The position numbers and the translations under genes are program-made. Source: Pedobacter segetis (GTDB taxonomy: Bacteria > Bacteroidota > Bacteroidia > Sphingobacteriales > Sphingobacteriaceae). From it: a DNA stretch of 64,000 nucleotides. Position 1 is the first letter of the stretch, and each line of letters starts with the position of its first letter. The notes under the pieces were generated by a model that had not been told where the DNA came from, did no database searches, and saw nothing but the letters and a program-made list of their open reading frames with translations. The stretch covers positions 173,531 to 237,530 of the forward strand of contig NZ_JAEHFY010000002.1 of assembly GCF_016623585.1 (NCBI RefSeq), written 5' to 3'. Shown piece by piece: positions 36,112 through 44,667 of the stretch.

Positions 36112-37047
36112 TTACTGACTTGCATCAGTATGATTTGCGATTGTTTTATGGTGATGCTGAACATGAAAAATTGTGAAATATAGTATTTCTCTGGCAGTGA
36201 TTTTACCGAAAACAGGATGTGGACAATTGTATTTATCCAAATCTTCTTCGCCCCATTTTTCTAGATTAAAGATGCAATCTTTTAAAGAATTTTCTCCTTC
36301 GGTTATCAGCATACTAATTTTTATTTCCGAGTTTGCTTTCGGTATGAAAGCAGGAGGTGCTTTTATACCATTTCCCATAGCTTTATAATAGTTTTCGATC
36401 AACTCTTCATTGCTGATGGATGCTCTTAGTGATAAGCCGAAATTAGACTCTATAATTGATTTAGAAAGCGCCAAATAATTGCTAACCCTTGATAGAGATA
36501 TATTAATGTGTTCAACATTTTGTGCAACTGACCATTTATCGTTTGCCGATTTATGTACATTAGGTAAATGTGATGCTGTTTTCCAAAATTGTGTATGCGC
36601 AATATGAATGTTTGCGATTATTTCATTTTTGTTCATGATTGTTTTTGATGTTAAAATTTCATCGGTAAAATGCTCGTTGCGTTTTTCTTTAGAAAATTTT
36701 TCTGTGTTATAGCTATTTGAATTCCCTTTCGGGATAGAAAGAGAAACCCAGTTTTCTCCACAGATCATTTTTCCGATAAAGACCATCTGTCCGATATGGT
36801 AGGGGTAGTGTGCAAGTTGCCTGTTAATGGCTTCGATAACAGAATGCCCCTGATTTCGAATATAAATTGTTTTTGAAAAATCATGCTCTTGCAATGAGTT
36901 TAAGGTGTTGAAAAGGCAATACCATCCTTTTGTCCATTTTTGCTCTAGCTCCATTTTTGTTTTGATATTATCCTCAAACTCTTCATCTCTGCGCCTCCAT
37001 TCTTTTTCCCCATCCGAAGTCAAGAAGTTTGTCCAACGGGATAGCAT
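36112..37047 (-). CDS. Fusion of a truncated DUF1572 domain and a second DinB-like domain
   Basis: The intact frame of 311 residues starts at the ATG at 37047. The first 140 residues match the C-terminal part of a DUF1572/YfiT-like four-helix bundle: MLSRWTNFLTSDGEKEWRRR, then HYPYHIGQMVFIGKMI with two metal-type His. From about residue 140 (MNKNEIIANIHIAHTQFWKT) a complete second DinB-superfamily domain follows, with WSVAQNVEHINISLSRV and HVQHHHKTIA. The internal ATG at the junction suggests two neighbouring genes that became one frame. The missing start of the first domain lies directly upstream in frame but behind a stop codon (see the entry at 37090). Family members are putative metal-dependent thiol transferases or hydrolases. 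The first domain lacks its first His ligand in this form, so only the second is likely active. Confidence 0.7.
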   Translation of the reverse strand: MLSRWTNFLTSDGEKEWRRRDEEFEDNIKTKMELEQKWTKGWYCLFNTLNSLQEHDFSKTIYIRNQGHSVIEAINRQLAHYPYHIGQMVFIGKMICGENWVSLSIPKGNSNSYNTEKFSKEKRNEHFTDEILTSKTIMNKNEIIANIHIAHTQFWKTASHLPNVHKSANDKWSVAQNVEHINISLSRVSNYLALSKSIIESNFGLSLRASISNEELIENYYKAMGNGIKAPPAFIPKANSEIKISMLITEGENSLKDCIFNLEKWGEEDLDKYNCPHPVFGKITAREILYFTIFHVQHHHKTIANHTDASQ

Positions 37048-37089
37048 ATTGCCGCTTAAATGGTTTATTATGATAGCTATGCTGTTGAT

Positions 37090-37206
37090 TTATTTATTTT
37101 TTTGCCAAAATAATTCGTTTTCTGATAGTTGACTGATGGTTTTATCACCTAACATTTTATAATACTCAAATTGCTTTTTAACACTTTCTAAATAATTTGT
37201 AATCAT
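37090..37206 (-). pseudogene. Detached 5' part of the DUF1572 domain, cut off by an in-frame stop
   Basis: An ATG at 37206 opens a frame of 38 codons (MITNYLESVKKQFEYYKMLG..., ending ELFWQKNK) that stops at TAA (37092-37090). The same frame continues without other stops (INSIAIIINHLSGN) straight into the M of the fusion gene at 37047. The two pieces together give a normal DUF1572 N-terminus, including the first metal-type His in INHLSGN. A single nonsense change, for example GAA or AAA to TAA, explains it. A sequencing error is the alternative. Confidence 0.75.
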
Positions 37207-37234
37207 AATCGTTGATTTTGAGATTGTCAATTAA

Positions 37235-37516
37235 CTATAATATTCCGGTTTCAAGCTGATCCAAATAAATAAATTCAGGCGATATAACTCCAGCTTCCGC
37301 TCTAATTTTGATGAGCTTTGGCGATTCGAAAAAAGCCTTTGCCTTCTCTAAAGATGACCAAACAGAAAAATGAACAATTCTGTTTATGTCGTTTTCGGCT
37401 TTCAAAACTTGATAAGAAATTTCTCCAGCTTCTTTCCTGATTCCCGATGCATTATCAAAAATTGTTTTCCAAGTGGCATAGTTTTCTATCTCGTGAATAA
37501 TTAATACATATTTCAT
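37235..37516 (-). CDS. Antibiotic-biosynthesis-monooxygenase-like (ABM fold) small protein
   Basis: The protein has 93 residues with a dimeric alpha/beta-barrel look: MKYVLIIHEIENYATWKTIF at the start, then a second strand/helix unit NRIVHFSVWSSLEKAKAFFE and SPKLIKIRAEAGV. These fit the ABM/EthD-like fold, common in small cofactor-free monooxygenases or reactive-compound detoxifiers. The substrate is unknown. It is transcribed on the same strand as the TetR gene 66 bases upstream. A TATACC-NNNN-GGTATA palindrome sits just before its start, so TetR control is likely. Confidence 0.78.
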   Translation of the reverse strand: MKYVLIIHEIENYATWKTIFDNASGIRKEAGEISYQVLKAENDINRIVHFSVWSSLEKAKAFFESPKLIKIRAEAGVISPEFIYLDQLETGIL

Positions 37517-37548
37517 TTCTTACATAATTAATTTTTAATCAATAATTA

Positions 37549-37566
37549 ATATACCAATCGGTATAT
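37549..37566. promoter_or_regulatory. TetR-type operator palindrome before the ABM gene
   Basis: ATATACC-AATC-GGTATAT is an 18-base perfect palindrome apart from the 4-base centre. It lies 33 bases upstream of the ABM gene start and directly after the TetR stop. Its core ATACCnnnnGGTAT recurs at 38210, before tetR itself. Confidence 0.75.
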
Positions 37567-37582
37567 ATTATATTAAATTTTT

Positions 37583-38173
37583 TTATTGTGCTATGTCTCT
37601 AATCATTTTTTCTAGAAAATCCATGGTTATATTTAATACTGTTGAACTACCGGTAACTTTAGCTTGCATTACTGCCCCTTCAATGATAGACATTAGAATT
37701 ATAGAGAACTCCAAAGCGTTTGTCTCCGCTTTTATTTCTTTCTTTTCTATACCTATTTGGATATGCTTTTCTAAAGATAATTGCCATGAGTTGAGGGCCT
37801 TTGTAGCTTTTTTTCTCAGCATGGGATGGGTATCATCAGCTTCTGTGGACGTATTCAATATGGGACAGCCTGATTTTAGAAATGGTATGTTAAGAAAATT
37901 TCGATATGTTTCAGGATATACCAATAGCTTATCAATTATTCTTGAATGGACAGCAATTTTTTCTCTTATATAACTTGCAATTTTTCCAAAGTTATGGTCA
38001 AAAGCCAACAATGCTACTTCATCTTTATTTTTGAAATTCCCATAGATACTCCCTTTGGTTAAACCCGTTGCACTCATAATATCATTTAAGGAGGTTCCTG
38101 CATATCCTTTAGTATTGAATATTGGAGAGGTTTTTTCAATTATAAATTGCCTTGTTTTTTCTGCTTTAGACAT
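37583..38173 (-). CDS. TetR/AcrR-family transcriptional repressor
   Basis: The protein has 196 residues. The N-terminal TetR_N helix-turn-helix is clear: RQFIIEKTSPIFNTKGYAGT, then LNDIMSATGLTKGSIYGNFKNKDE. The C-terminal ligand-binding region includes PILNTSTEADDTHPMLRKKA, close to the YxxI/TetR_C (CGCN)-like groups that control small detoxification genes. It is upstream of, and probably co-transcribed with, the ABM gene. Matching ATACCnnnnGGTAT palindromes before tetR and before the ABM gene strongly suggest autoregulation and control of the target. The inducer is unknown. Confidence 0.9.
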   Translation of the reverse strand: MSKAEKTRQFIIEKTSPIFNTKGYAGTSLNDIMSATGLTKGSIYGNFKNKDEVALLAFDHNFGKIASYIREKIAVHSRIIDKLLVYPETYRNFLNIPFLKSGCPILNTSTEADDTHPMLRKKATKALNSWQLSLEKHIQIGIEKKEIKAETNALEFSIILMSIIEGAVMQAKVTGSSTVLNITMDFLEKMIRDIAQ

Positions 38174-38209
38174 ATATTATCTTAATTGATATGCAAGTAT
38201 AAATAAAAA

Positions 38210-38223
38210 ATACCAAAAGGTAT
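38210..38223. promoter_or_regulatory. TetR-type operator palindrome before tetR
   Basis: ATACC-AAAA-GGTAT, a 14-base palindrome with a 4-base centre, lies 36 bases upstream of the tetR start. It has the same half-sites and spacing as the palindrome at 37549. Confidence 0.75.
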
Positions 38224-38257
38224 ATTTTATAGAGAAATCTTTTGAGGCGATAAAAAA

Positions 38258-39316
38258 CTAAGTTTCTTTATTATAAAACAAAGTGATGTAATTCATCCCC
38301 TTAGCTTCATCAAATCCCTGTTCCAGTAATTGCCTATCGCCATGGATGTAAACGTGGAAGTTTTTATCCAATTTTAAAACCGATTTATAGCTGCTTTTTT
38401 GTTTCATCACGGCCTGGCCAGATATTTCAAAACCACTACTGATAGGGGAATCAAATTCTTGCTCATAGCTTTGCACCATCTCTTTAAATGATTTTGCAGC
38501 TACCTCATTGCCAATTACTTCGTCAGAAAATTCATCCATATCAAATTGCTCTTTTTCTTTAAAATACTTCATAGATTTATTGAGCAGATCAATTTTATCG
38601 GGATTAGAGATTTGAAAATCGTCATCGATCTTTTCTTTAACAAAGTTTTTATAAAGCCCTAAAACATTGGTGGTTTGGTTGAAACTGTCATTCCTGATTT
38701 TCAGTTTCAGAAAATCATCTTTCCAATAAACTGCAGCTTCTGGGGTTTTATTGGTTTGATCGATCACGGCAACTTTATAACCTTCTTCGTTTTCTGTATT
38801 GATGATCAAGCAGCCTTTATCCAATTTTTGGATATTGATGGCTTCCCGCTCGTAGTTGATGAAAAAACCGTCCCCATCTGGATAAACCTTTAGATAAGTC
38901 TCTTTGGTCTCGGATTTAAAAATACCTATTGCTTGGTGCAGTTCTCCCTCAATCTGCACTTGATCAAAGAATGCGATATAAACTTCGCCCGATTTTATTT
39001 TTGGATGCGTAGAAACATCAAACAAATGCCTGGTAATCTGCTGACTCATTTCATGAAAACTTTCGGGTTGCCCAAAGCATTTTTTAGCGAAATTATAAAT
39101 CTCGTTGAGCGCTAAATCTTCGCTAGAATGCGTAAAGCGATAAATCTCATTTACTTTTTCAAAAGGCTTTAAAAAGTAGGTCATCAGCAAATTATTCAGC
39201 GTTTCATCTTTGATGGACAAAGGAGCATCAGAAAGCGTTAAATATTCGTCTTGGGATTTATTACCGGCCTTATGAACGGAAAGATTTTGTAAAGAAGTTT
39301 CGAAATATGTGATCAT
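38258..39316 (-). CDS. Nucleoid-associated protein (NdpA/YejK type)
   Basis: The protein has 352 residues, the usual length for the 37-kDa nucleoid-associated family. The start TSLQNLSVHKAGNKSQDEYL matches the family N-terminus. The middle holds VYIAFFDQVQIEGELHQAIG and IFKSETKETYL, and the C-terminus has NYITLFYNKE. Family members associate with the nucleoid, with function not well defined. It lies 3 bases after the stop of the histone-deacetylase-like gene on the same strand, so the two are co-transcribed, and with the transporter-like gene before it they form a three-gene unit. Confidence 0.85.
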   Translation of the reverse strand: MITYFETSLQNLSVHKAGNKSQDEYLTLSDAPLSIKDETLNNLLMTYFLKPFEKVNEIYRFTHSSEDLALNEIYNFAKKCFGQPESFHEMSQQITRHLFDVSTHPKIKSGEVYIAFFDQVQIEGELHQAIGIFKSETKETYLKVYPDGDGFFINYEREAINIQKLDKGCLIINTENEEGYKVAVIDQTNKTPEAAVYWKDDFLKLKIRNDSFNQTTNVLGLYKNFVKEKIDDDFQISNPDKIDLLNKSMKYFKEKEQFDMDEFSDEVIGNEVAAKSFKEMVQSYEQEFDSPISSGFEISGQAVMKQKSSYKSVLKLDKNFHVYIHGDRQLLEQGFDEAKGMNYITLFYNKET

Positions 39317-39319
39317 GAA

Positions 39320-40222
39320 TTAAAAATATAGCTCGTTTGCCACTTTGTAGGTATTGCAATGCGCATCAACGATCACTTTAATATCAGCCGAATAACCACC
39401 TCCCATACTTACCTGTACCGGGATGTTCCTTTTTTTACAAGCCTCAAAAACTAAAGTATCACGCTGTTTGCAACCTTCAATAGTAAGTGCAAGTTTACCT
39501 AATTTATCGCTACCCAGCACATCCACACCAGAAAGAAAAAACACAAAATCTGGTTTTAAGGTATCAAAAAGCTTTGGTAAAGTTTCTGAAACAATTTTTA
39601 AATATTCATCATCTCCAATACCATCGGGCAAGCCGATATCCAAATCAGATTTTTCTTTACGGAAAGGGAAATTCTTTTCGCCATGGACAGAGAATGTAAA
39701 AACTTGGGCGTTATGCTCAAATATTTGTGCCGTTCCATTCCCTTGGTGCACATCTAAATCAATAATTAAAATAGACTTTGCTAAATTATTTTGGAGCAGG
39801 TAATTTGCTGCAATGGCTTGGTCGTTCAATAAACAAAAACCTTCGCCCCAATTACTGCCCGCGTGGTGGGTGCCTCCCGCTACATTAAAAGCAACACCAA
39901 AATCCATCGCAAAATGGCAGCAATCAATGGTTCCTTGGGCAATACGTAATTCTCTTTCTACCAATTGTGCCGATAGGGGAAAGCCGGTTCGTTTTTCTTC
40001 TTGATAGCTTAAGTTAAGGTTTTTGAGTTTTTCCCAATAAGCTTTTTCATGTGGCGGACAAATCCACTTTTCGTTTAAAATTTCTGGGGAGAAAAGATTT
40101 TGATCGTTAATGATGCCTTCATGTTTTAATTGAAGTGGGATCAACTCATATTTAAGCATCGGAAAACGATGCCCCTCTGGTAATGGATGCGCATAAATTG
40201 GGTCGAATGCGATTTTAAGCAT
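39320..40222 (-). CDS. Histone-deacetylase family (acetoin-utilization-like) amidohydrolase
   Basis: The protein has 300 residues. Arginase/deacetylase-fold signatures are present: HPLPEGHRFPMLKYEL at the start, the catalytic His pair in VAGGTHHAGSNWGEGFCLLND, metal ligands in LIIDLDVHQGNGTAQIF (Asp and His) and GVDVLGSDKLGKLALT (Asp). The enzyme should hydrolyse acetyl-lysine or acetylated polyamines with a zinc ion. The substrate is unknown. It overlaps the preceding transporter-like gene by 8 bases and is followed by the nucleoid-associated gene. Confidence 0.92.
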   Translation of the reverse strand: MLKIAFDPIYAHPLPEGHRFPMLKYELIPLQLKHEGIINDQNLFSPEILNEKWICPPHEKAYWEKLKNLNLSYQEEKRTGFPLSAQLVERELRIAQGTIDCCHFAMDFGVAFNVAGGTHHAGSNWGEGFCLLNDQAIAANYLLQNNLAKSILIIDLDVHQGNGTAQIFEHNAQVFTFSVHGEKNFPFRKEKSDLDIGLPDGIGDDEYLKIVSETLPKLFDTLKPDFVFFLSGVDVLGSDKLGKLALTIEGCKQRDTLVFEACKKRNIPVQVSMGGGYSADIKVIVDAHCNTYKVANELYF

Positions 40223-41030
40223 TCTGGGAGATTTCCTTTTTCTTATAGATTATATTTTTTATAATCATGCTTATAACAATAATTGCAATAAAGCCCAATG
40301 CAAAATCGCAGACATTAATTACACTTGAGTATAGAACGTCATCTATTTGAACTCTTTTTATCCTAATCCCATAAACAGACCAAACAGCCACCAATCCAAA
40401 AAATACATTTCTTTTGAAAACCACTATAAAAAAGGATACTAAAGCAATCACTATAATCATAATTTGAGCCCATAAAGATTCTGGGATACCAAACCCGCTC
40501 CAACCGATCGACGTTAAATATAATGAGATATTAGCCACGTTTGCCACGCATAACCAAGCGAAATAAATGCTCAATGGAAATTGTGTAAACAGTTTATTAT
40601 AAAATGATTTATCTATATCAAACAGATTCAATTTGATGAAAATCATCAAAAGAGTAATGAGTTGGATGATGATCAAAATCATGGACACCAACAGATATTC
40701 ATAAGTAAAGGCAAATACCCAAAAAGTGGTAGCAATGTTATTGATGATGAACAGATTACCGATTTTTAATATGGCCTGACTAGCTTCTGAATGGACATTA
40801 TCTTTATAAGCTTTTATCAAATGATAAATGGTAAACCCAAATAGCGATAAATAAATTAGGCCCCAAATGGCAAAGGTAATCCCTGCGGGTGTAAAAACAG
40901 TGGCATATTTATCAGAAATATCTGCATTGGTTACGCCTCCAAATATCTTAAGCTGACTTAAGTTAGAGACCGTAAATGCAATCACAAAGAAAACAAGATT
41001 TAAAATAGCTAGGCTTTTTACTTTTTTCAT
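40215..41030 (-). CDS. TspO/MBR-like multi-pass membrane protein
   Basis: The protein has 271 residues with about eight hydrophobic helices. The first segments (LAILNLVFFVIAFTVSNLSQ, then TPAGITFAIWGLIYLSLFGF) carry the PAGxxFAIWGxIY motif typical of tryptophan-rich sensory proteins (TspO/MBR relatives), and a middle helix carries FAWLCVANVANISLYLTSIG. Such proteins bind porphyrins or other hydrophobic ligands in characterised cases; here the ligand is unknown. The gene overlaps the downstream deacetylase-like gene by 8 bases, making it the first of a tight operon. The sequence is longer than the minimal TspO. Confidence 0.78.
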   Translation of the reverse strand: MKKVKSLAILNLVFFVIAFTVSNLSQLKIFGGVTNADISDKYATVFTPAGITFAIWGLIYLSLFGFTIYHLIKAYKDNVHSEASQAILKIGNLFIINNIATTFWVFAFTYEYLLVSMILIIIQLITLLMIFIKLNLFDIDKSFYNKLFTQFPLSIYFAWLCVANVANISLYLTSIGWSGFGIPESLWAQIMIIVIALVSFFIVVFKRNVFFGLVAVWSVYGIRIKRVQIDDVLYSSVINVCDFALGFIAIIVISMIIKNIIYKKKEISQNA

Positions 41031-41132
41031 AATGATTATTTAGTTTGTTAAGTGGTTAGTACTTAATTTCCATATTATAAATTCTTGCTTCTTTTCTCTT
41101 GCTTCTCACATCTCACTTCTTTTCTCTAGCAT

Positions 41133-42392
41133 CTAAACCAAAGCTTGCCCAAATTTATAAATTTCTTCAAAAGTATTATAAAGTGGTATAGGGCTAATCC
41201 TTATTACATTGGGTTCTCGCCAATCGCCAATAATATTTTTGGCTACTAAAGCATCAAAAGTTTGTTTCCCGTTTTCTTTACAGATGATAGAAAGTTGCGC
41301 ACCCCTAGCTCCGGGATTTTTTGGGGTAATAATTTTGAAGGTTTCCTCGCCCTTTTCCTCGTTTACTTTATTGATGATGAACTCTAAATAAGCGGTTAAC
41401 CCAATACTTTTTTGTCTTAAATTCTCAAAACCTGCATCATTCATTATCTTAAGGGCGGCTTTATGGGCGGCCATCAATAAAATAGGGCTTGTGCTCACTT
41501 GCCAACCTTCTGCACCAGTTTCTGGCACAAAACCCTTTTCCATTTTAAATCTTTTATCTAGTTGGTATCCCCACCAACCCGCTAATCGGTTAACATCGGT
41601 TTTAAAATGTTTCTCGTGAACAAATATCCCTGCAATGCCACCCGGGCCAGAGTTCATGTACTTATAAGAACACCAACAGGCAAAATCAACCCCCCAATCA
41701 TGAAGTTTTAGCGGTACATTCCCTGCTGCATGAGCCAAATCTAAACCTACCATTGCCCCAATCTGATGCCCTGCCTCGGTAATGGCTGCCAGATCAAAAA
41801 ACTGCCCGGTATAATAATTTAGCCCCCCAAAAAGAATTAAGGCAATTTCATCTTGGTTTTGCTCAATTTTTGAAAGTATATCTTCTGTTCTTAAAATGTC
41901 TTCTCCTTCTCTTGGATAGATTTCTATCACGGCATCTTCGTATTCATAACCCCTAGTTTTTACATGAGATTCTATGGCATATTGATCAGATGGGAAAGCG
42001 CCACCTTCCATTAAAATCTTTATTTTTTTGCCTTTCGGCTGATAAAAACTTGTGAGCAGTAAATGGAGGTTTATTGTTAAACTGTTCATGCAGGTTACTT
42101 CAGTGGGTTTTGCACCTACAATGGGGGCCAAAAGTTCCTTAATTTCATGATGATAGTTTAACCAATTTTGTTCCCCTCTAAACCAACCTTCTACTGCATG
42201 GTTTTGCCAAATTGCTAATTGTTTTGAAATTTCTGTAGCCGCAGATCTGGGTTGTAAACCCAAAGAATTCCCGCAAAAATAGATGAGTTGCTCTCCATTT
42301 CTTTCCGGAATCAAAAACTCGTTCCTAAAAGGAGCAATTTTATCTTCTTTGTCTTGTACTTGAGCAAATGCCAAAGAGTTTTCTAATTGCAT
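41133..42392 (-). CDS. kynU: Kynureninase
   Basis: The protein has 419 residues, the standard length. This PLP enzyme cleaves kynurenine to anthranilate and alanine (also 3-hydroxykynurenine), in tryptophan breakdown or NAD synthesis. Signatures are FCGNSLGLQPRS, CMNSLTINLHLLLTSFYQP, the PLP-anchoring Asp region VGLDLAHAAGNV, and the Schiff-base lysine Lys244 in WCSYKYMNSGPGG, followed by the terminal region RISPIPLYNTFEE. The other kynurenine-pathway genes (kmo, haaO) are not in the window. It stands alone on the minus strand, with spacers on both sides. Confidence 0.95.
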   Translation of the reverse strand: MQLENSLAFAQVQDKEDKIAPFRNEFLIPERNGEQLIYFCGNSLGLQPRSAATEISKQLAIWQNHAVEGWFRGEQNWLNYHHEIKELLAPIVGAKPTEVTCMNSLTINLHLLLTSFYQPKGKKIKILMEGGAFPSDQYAIESHVKTRGYEYEDAVIEIYPREGEDILRTEDILSKIEQNQDEIALILFGGLNYYTGQFFDLAAITEAGHQIGAMVGLDLAHAAGNVPLKLHDWGVDFACWCSYKYMNSGPGGIAGIFVHEKHFKTDVNRLAGWWGYQLDKRFKMEKGFVPETGAEGWQVSTSPILLMAAHKAALKIMNDAGFENLRQKSIGLTAYLEFIINKVNEEKGEETFKIITPKNPGARGAQLSIICKENGKQTFDALVAKNIIGDWREPNVIRISPIPLYNTFEEIYKFGQALV

Positions 42393-42688
42393 ATTTTATT
42401 AATCACAGGGGCTTATGATTTATACCACAAAATACATAAAGGTTTTGTTTGTTGTTAGGGGTAAAATTTTTAACCGCTGAGTACACAAGGTTAAGTATCT
42501 AAAATAATTTTAGTTTTAAAATCCTGTTATCCTAAAATCGTTTAAATACCGATTCTGAAAATGTTAATAACAGAGGATGCAAAGCTAACAGGGTTGAAGG
42601 TCTTAAAATTGGCCTAAAGTCTCTTTATTCCTTAATGTTCAAAAATACGCTCTTTTAACTCTGAGATTTTTTCCGTGTTTTAAAGAAC

Positions 42689-43177
42689 TCATAGCTCCAA
42701 ATTCCCATGCTCACCTTCATCGTAAGGCTCTCCGGTAATCAAAGATTTTGCGGCATTGAATAAGAAAACCATTTTACTGGAAGTGCTATCCCAATATTCG
42801 GCGCTTTTTATATCCGCTTTTATTAAGGAGAGTTTTGGGTCTTCCAGGCCTTCTGGAAACCAAACTTTTATCATGGGGTTAAACAGTTCCTCCATTTTTA
42901 CCCTGTCTTTAGAAAGACTGGCATCTGCTTTTAATACCACATAATTATTTTTATCGGTATTGGAAAAACTGATGTTAATCTCATTGTTTTCTGATATTTC
43001 GTCAATTTTAGAAGAATACTCATTGGTAAAAAAATAGATGGTCCCGTCATCTTCCATCTCTTGGTAGGCCATTGGCCTGGTGTGTATTCCCTTACCTTTG
43101 TTATAAGTACTCATCATACATATTCTAGAACCTTTTAATAAGTCTTTCAGTTTTTTTAGATGCTCTTGATTTTTCAT
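42689..43177 (-). CDS. Pyridoxamine-5'-phosphate-oxidase-fold protein (general stress protein 26 type), copy 1
   Basis: The protein has 162 residues with a split beta-barrel flavin-binding fold: ICMMSTYNKGKGIHTRPMAY, IYFFTNEYSSKIDEI, and the later KVWFPEGLEDPKLSLIK. These match the general-stress-protein-26 group in Bacteroidota, flavoproteins of unsettled substrate. A close relative sits 33 bases upstream on the same strand, so a tandem duplication is likely. The C-terminus LITGEPYDEGEHGNLEL differs from its partner at the end only. Confidence 0.83.
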   Translation of the reverse strand: MKNQEHLKKLKDLLKGSRICMMSTYNKGKGIHTRPMAYQEMEDDGTIYFFTNEYSSKIDEISENNEINISFSNTDKNNYVVLKADASLSKDRVKMEELFNPMIKVWFPEGLEDPKLSLIKADIKSAEYWDSTSSKMVFLFNAAKSLITGEPYDEGEHGNLEL

Positions 43178-43210
43178 AATCGTATTTGTTTTTAAGTGAT
43201 GTTTAAATAA

Positions 43211-43717
43211 TCAATCAACAAAGTTGATTGCTTGATGCTCGCCTTGATCATAAGTTTTGCCTTTAACAATGGCTTTTAGCATATTAAAAAGAACTACCAT
43301 ATCACTTTCTGCGGTATCCCAATATTCTGCTTTTAAAACCTCAACTTTGATCAACTTTAAATTAGGGTCGGTTTTACCTTCCGGAAACCAAGCTTTACAG
43401 GCGGGTACCCAAAGCTGGTTTATTTTGTTTTGGTCTTCTATTAAATACAACCTGCCATTTAAGCTGATATAGGTGTTATTTTCTGGGTTGGTATAGGTAA
43501 CAGAAACCCTATTGTTTACTTTTATATCATGTGCATCTGGCGTATGCTCGTCAGAAAAGAAAAACAGATTTCCTTCGTCGTCATATTCCATGGTGTTCAT
43601 GGGGCGGCTATAAAAATCACCACTGGCCCTTAAGGTGGTGATCATGGCTACATTTACCATGTCTATCAATTTTCTAAGCTTTTCTATGCTAGCTTTCTTA
43701 TCGTTTACGGTCATCAT
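43211..43717 (-). CDS. Pyridoxamine-5'-phosphate-oxidase-fold protein (general stress protein 26 type), copy 2
   Basis: The protein has 168 residues, paralogous to its downstream neighbour: VAMITTLRASGDFYSRPMNT matches the ICMMST...GIHTRPMAY block, FFFSDEHTPDAHDIK matches the following strand, and KAWFPEGKTDPNLKLIKVEV matches the tail. The start may be the first or second Met (43717 or 43714). Flavin binding is expected from the family. The substrate is unknown. The pair is the second and first gene of one transcript on the minus strand. The copies differ at many positions, so the duplication is not recent. Confidence 0.83.
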   Translation of the reverse strand: MMTVNDKKASIEKLRKLIDMVNVAMITTLRASGDFYSRPMNTMEYDDEGNLFFFSDEHTPDAHDIKVNNRVSVTYTNPENNTYISLNGRLYLIEDQNKINQLWVPACKAWFPEGKTDPNLKLIKVEVLKAEYWDTAESDMVVLFNMLKAIVKGKTYDQGEHQAINFVD

Positions 43718-43947
43718 CTGTTTATAAAACTTTGATTAATGCTTTATGTTTGTACAGTTGCAAGTTTATTGCCAAAACGATCATATCCATTTATAAAATT
43801 TGTTAAATGGGTTATGGATAGTAAAGAACTTGTTTTTTATTCTTTTGATACTGAAGAATTATAAAAGAGATGGTTTCTTAACGATAGGATTATTAGGGAA
43901 GCAGGTATCGACTAGATTTTTTATCATTCGGTTTTTGTTATCATAAA

Positions 43948-44667
43948 CTAATGCGCCTCTAAGAAATAACCAACCAATGCAATAGAAATCCCGATAAAAA
44001 CGGCAATGGTTTTTTTTATGCTAAATTTATGATCTACGCTAGATTCGAATAAAATAGTGGTAGAAATGTGTAAGAAGATACCTATTACCACTCCCATAAT
44101 ATAAGGATAGTAATTCCCCATGCTTTGGATGTTGCCGTTGCTTAAACTATAGCTTAGGATGTAGCCCAACGGAGACATTGCCGCAAATACAACCAATAAA
44201 GCAATTACCGTATTTTTTTTAATATGGTTTCCTATCAGAACGCTGCCCAATGCAAAAGCGGCCGGAATATGGTGTATCGCAATGCCATAAACCAATTCTT
44301 GGTTATTTTTTACGGTTAAAGGCATTCCTTCTAAAAAAGCATGAAAGCACAAACTAAGCATGATGCCCCAAGGGAAGCTTTGTTGATGATTATGAGCGTG
44401 GATATGGCCATGTTCTATACCTTGGGAAAACTGTTCTAACAATATTTGAAGAATAAACCCTCCCAATATAAACAAGCCAACCAAATGTTTTTCATCTCCG
44501 GCATAAACATCTGGCAATAAATGCAGTATGGTAATGGCAAAAAGGTAGGCACCGCTAAAAGAAAGTATCAACTTAAGGTTGTTATTGTTGTTGTTTTTAA
44601 CAACAAACACGGCTAAACCGCCCAATAAGGCACAGCCCGCTAAAAGCGTGATAAAAAAAATACTCAT
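43948..44667 (-). CDS. ZIP-family metal transporter
   Basis: The protein has 239 residues and about eight helices. The ZIP signatures are present: a His-rich cytoplasmic loop GIEHGHIHAHNHQQSF, the metal-site helix LCFHAFLEGMPL and AIHHIPAAFALGSVL. These carriers import zinc, iron or manganese. Specificity cannot be read here. The start directly follows the stop of the PAP2 gene (TAA-ATG), so the two are translationally coupled, with the methyltransferase gene at the head of the same operon. Confidence 0.9.
   Translation of the reverse strand: MSIFFITLLAGCALLGGLAVFVVKNNNNNNLKLILSFSGAYLFAITILHLLPDVYAGDEKHLVGLFILGGFILQILLEQFSQGIEHGHIHAHNHQQSFPWGIMLSLCFHAFLEGMPLTVKNNQELVYGIAIHHIPAAFALGSVLIGNHIKKNTVIALLVVFAAMSPLGYILSYSLSNGNIQSMGNYYPYIMGVVIGIFLHISTTILFESSVDHKFSIKKTIAVFIGISIALVGYFLEAH

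Noticed and set aside
36112..37206. Insertion-sequence disruption as the cause of the broken DinB-type gene
   Set aside because: No inverted ends, target duplication or transposase are present; one in-frame stop explains it.
42393..42688. Hidden gene or tRNA in the kynU gap
   Set aside because: No convincing frame, cloverleaf or motif is visible in this 296-base AT-rich stretch.
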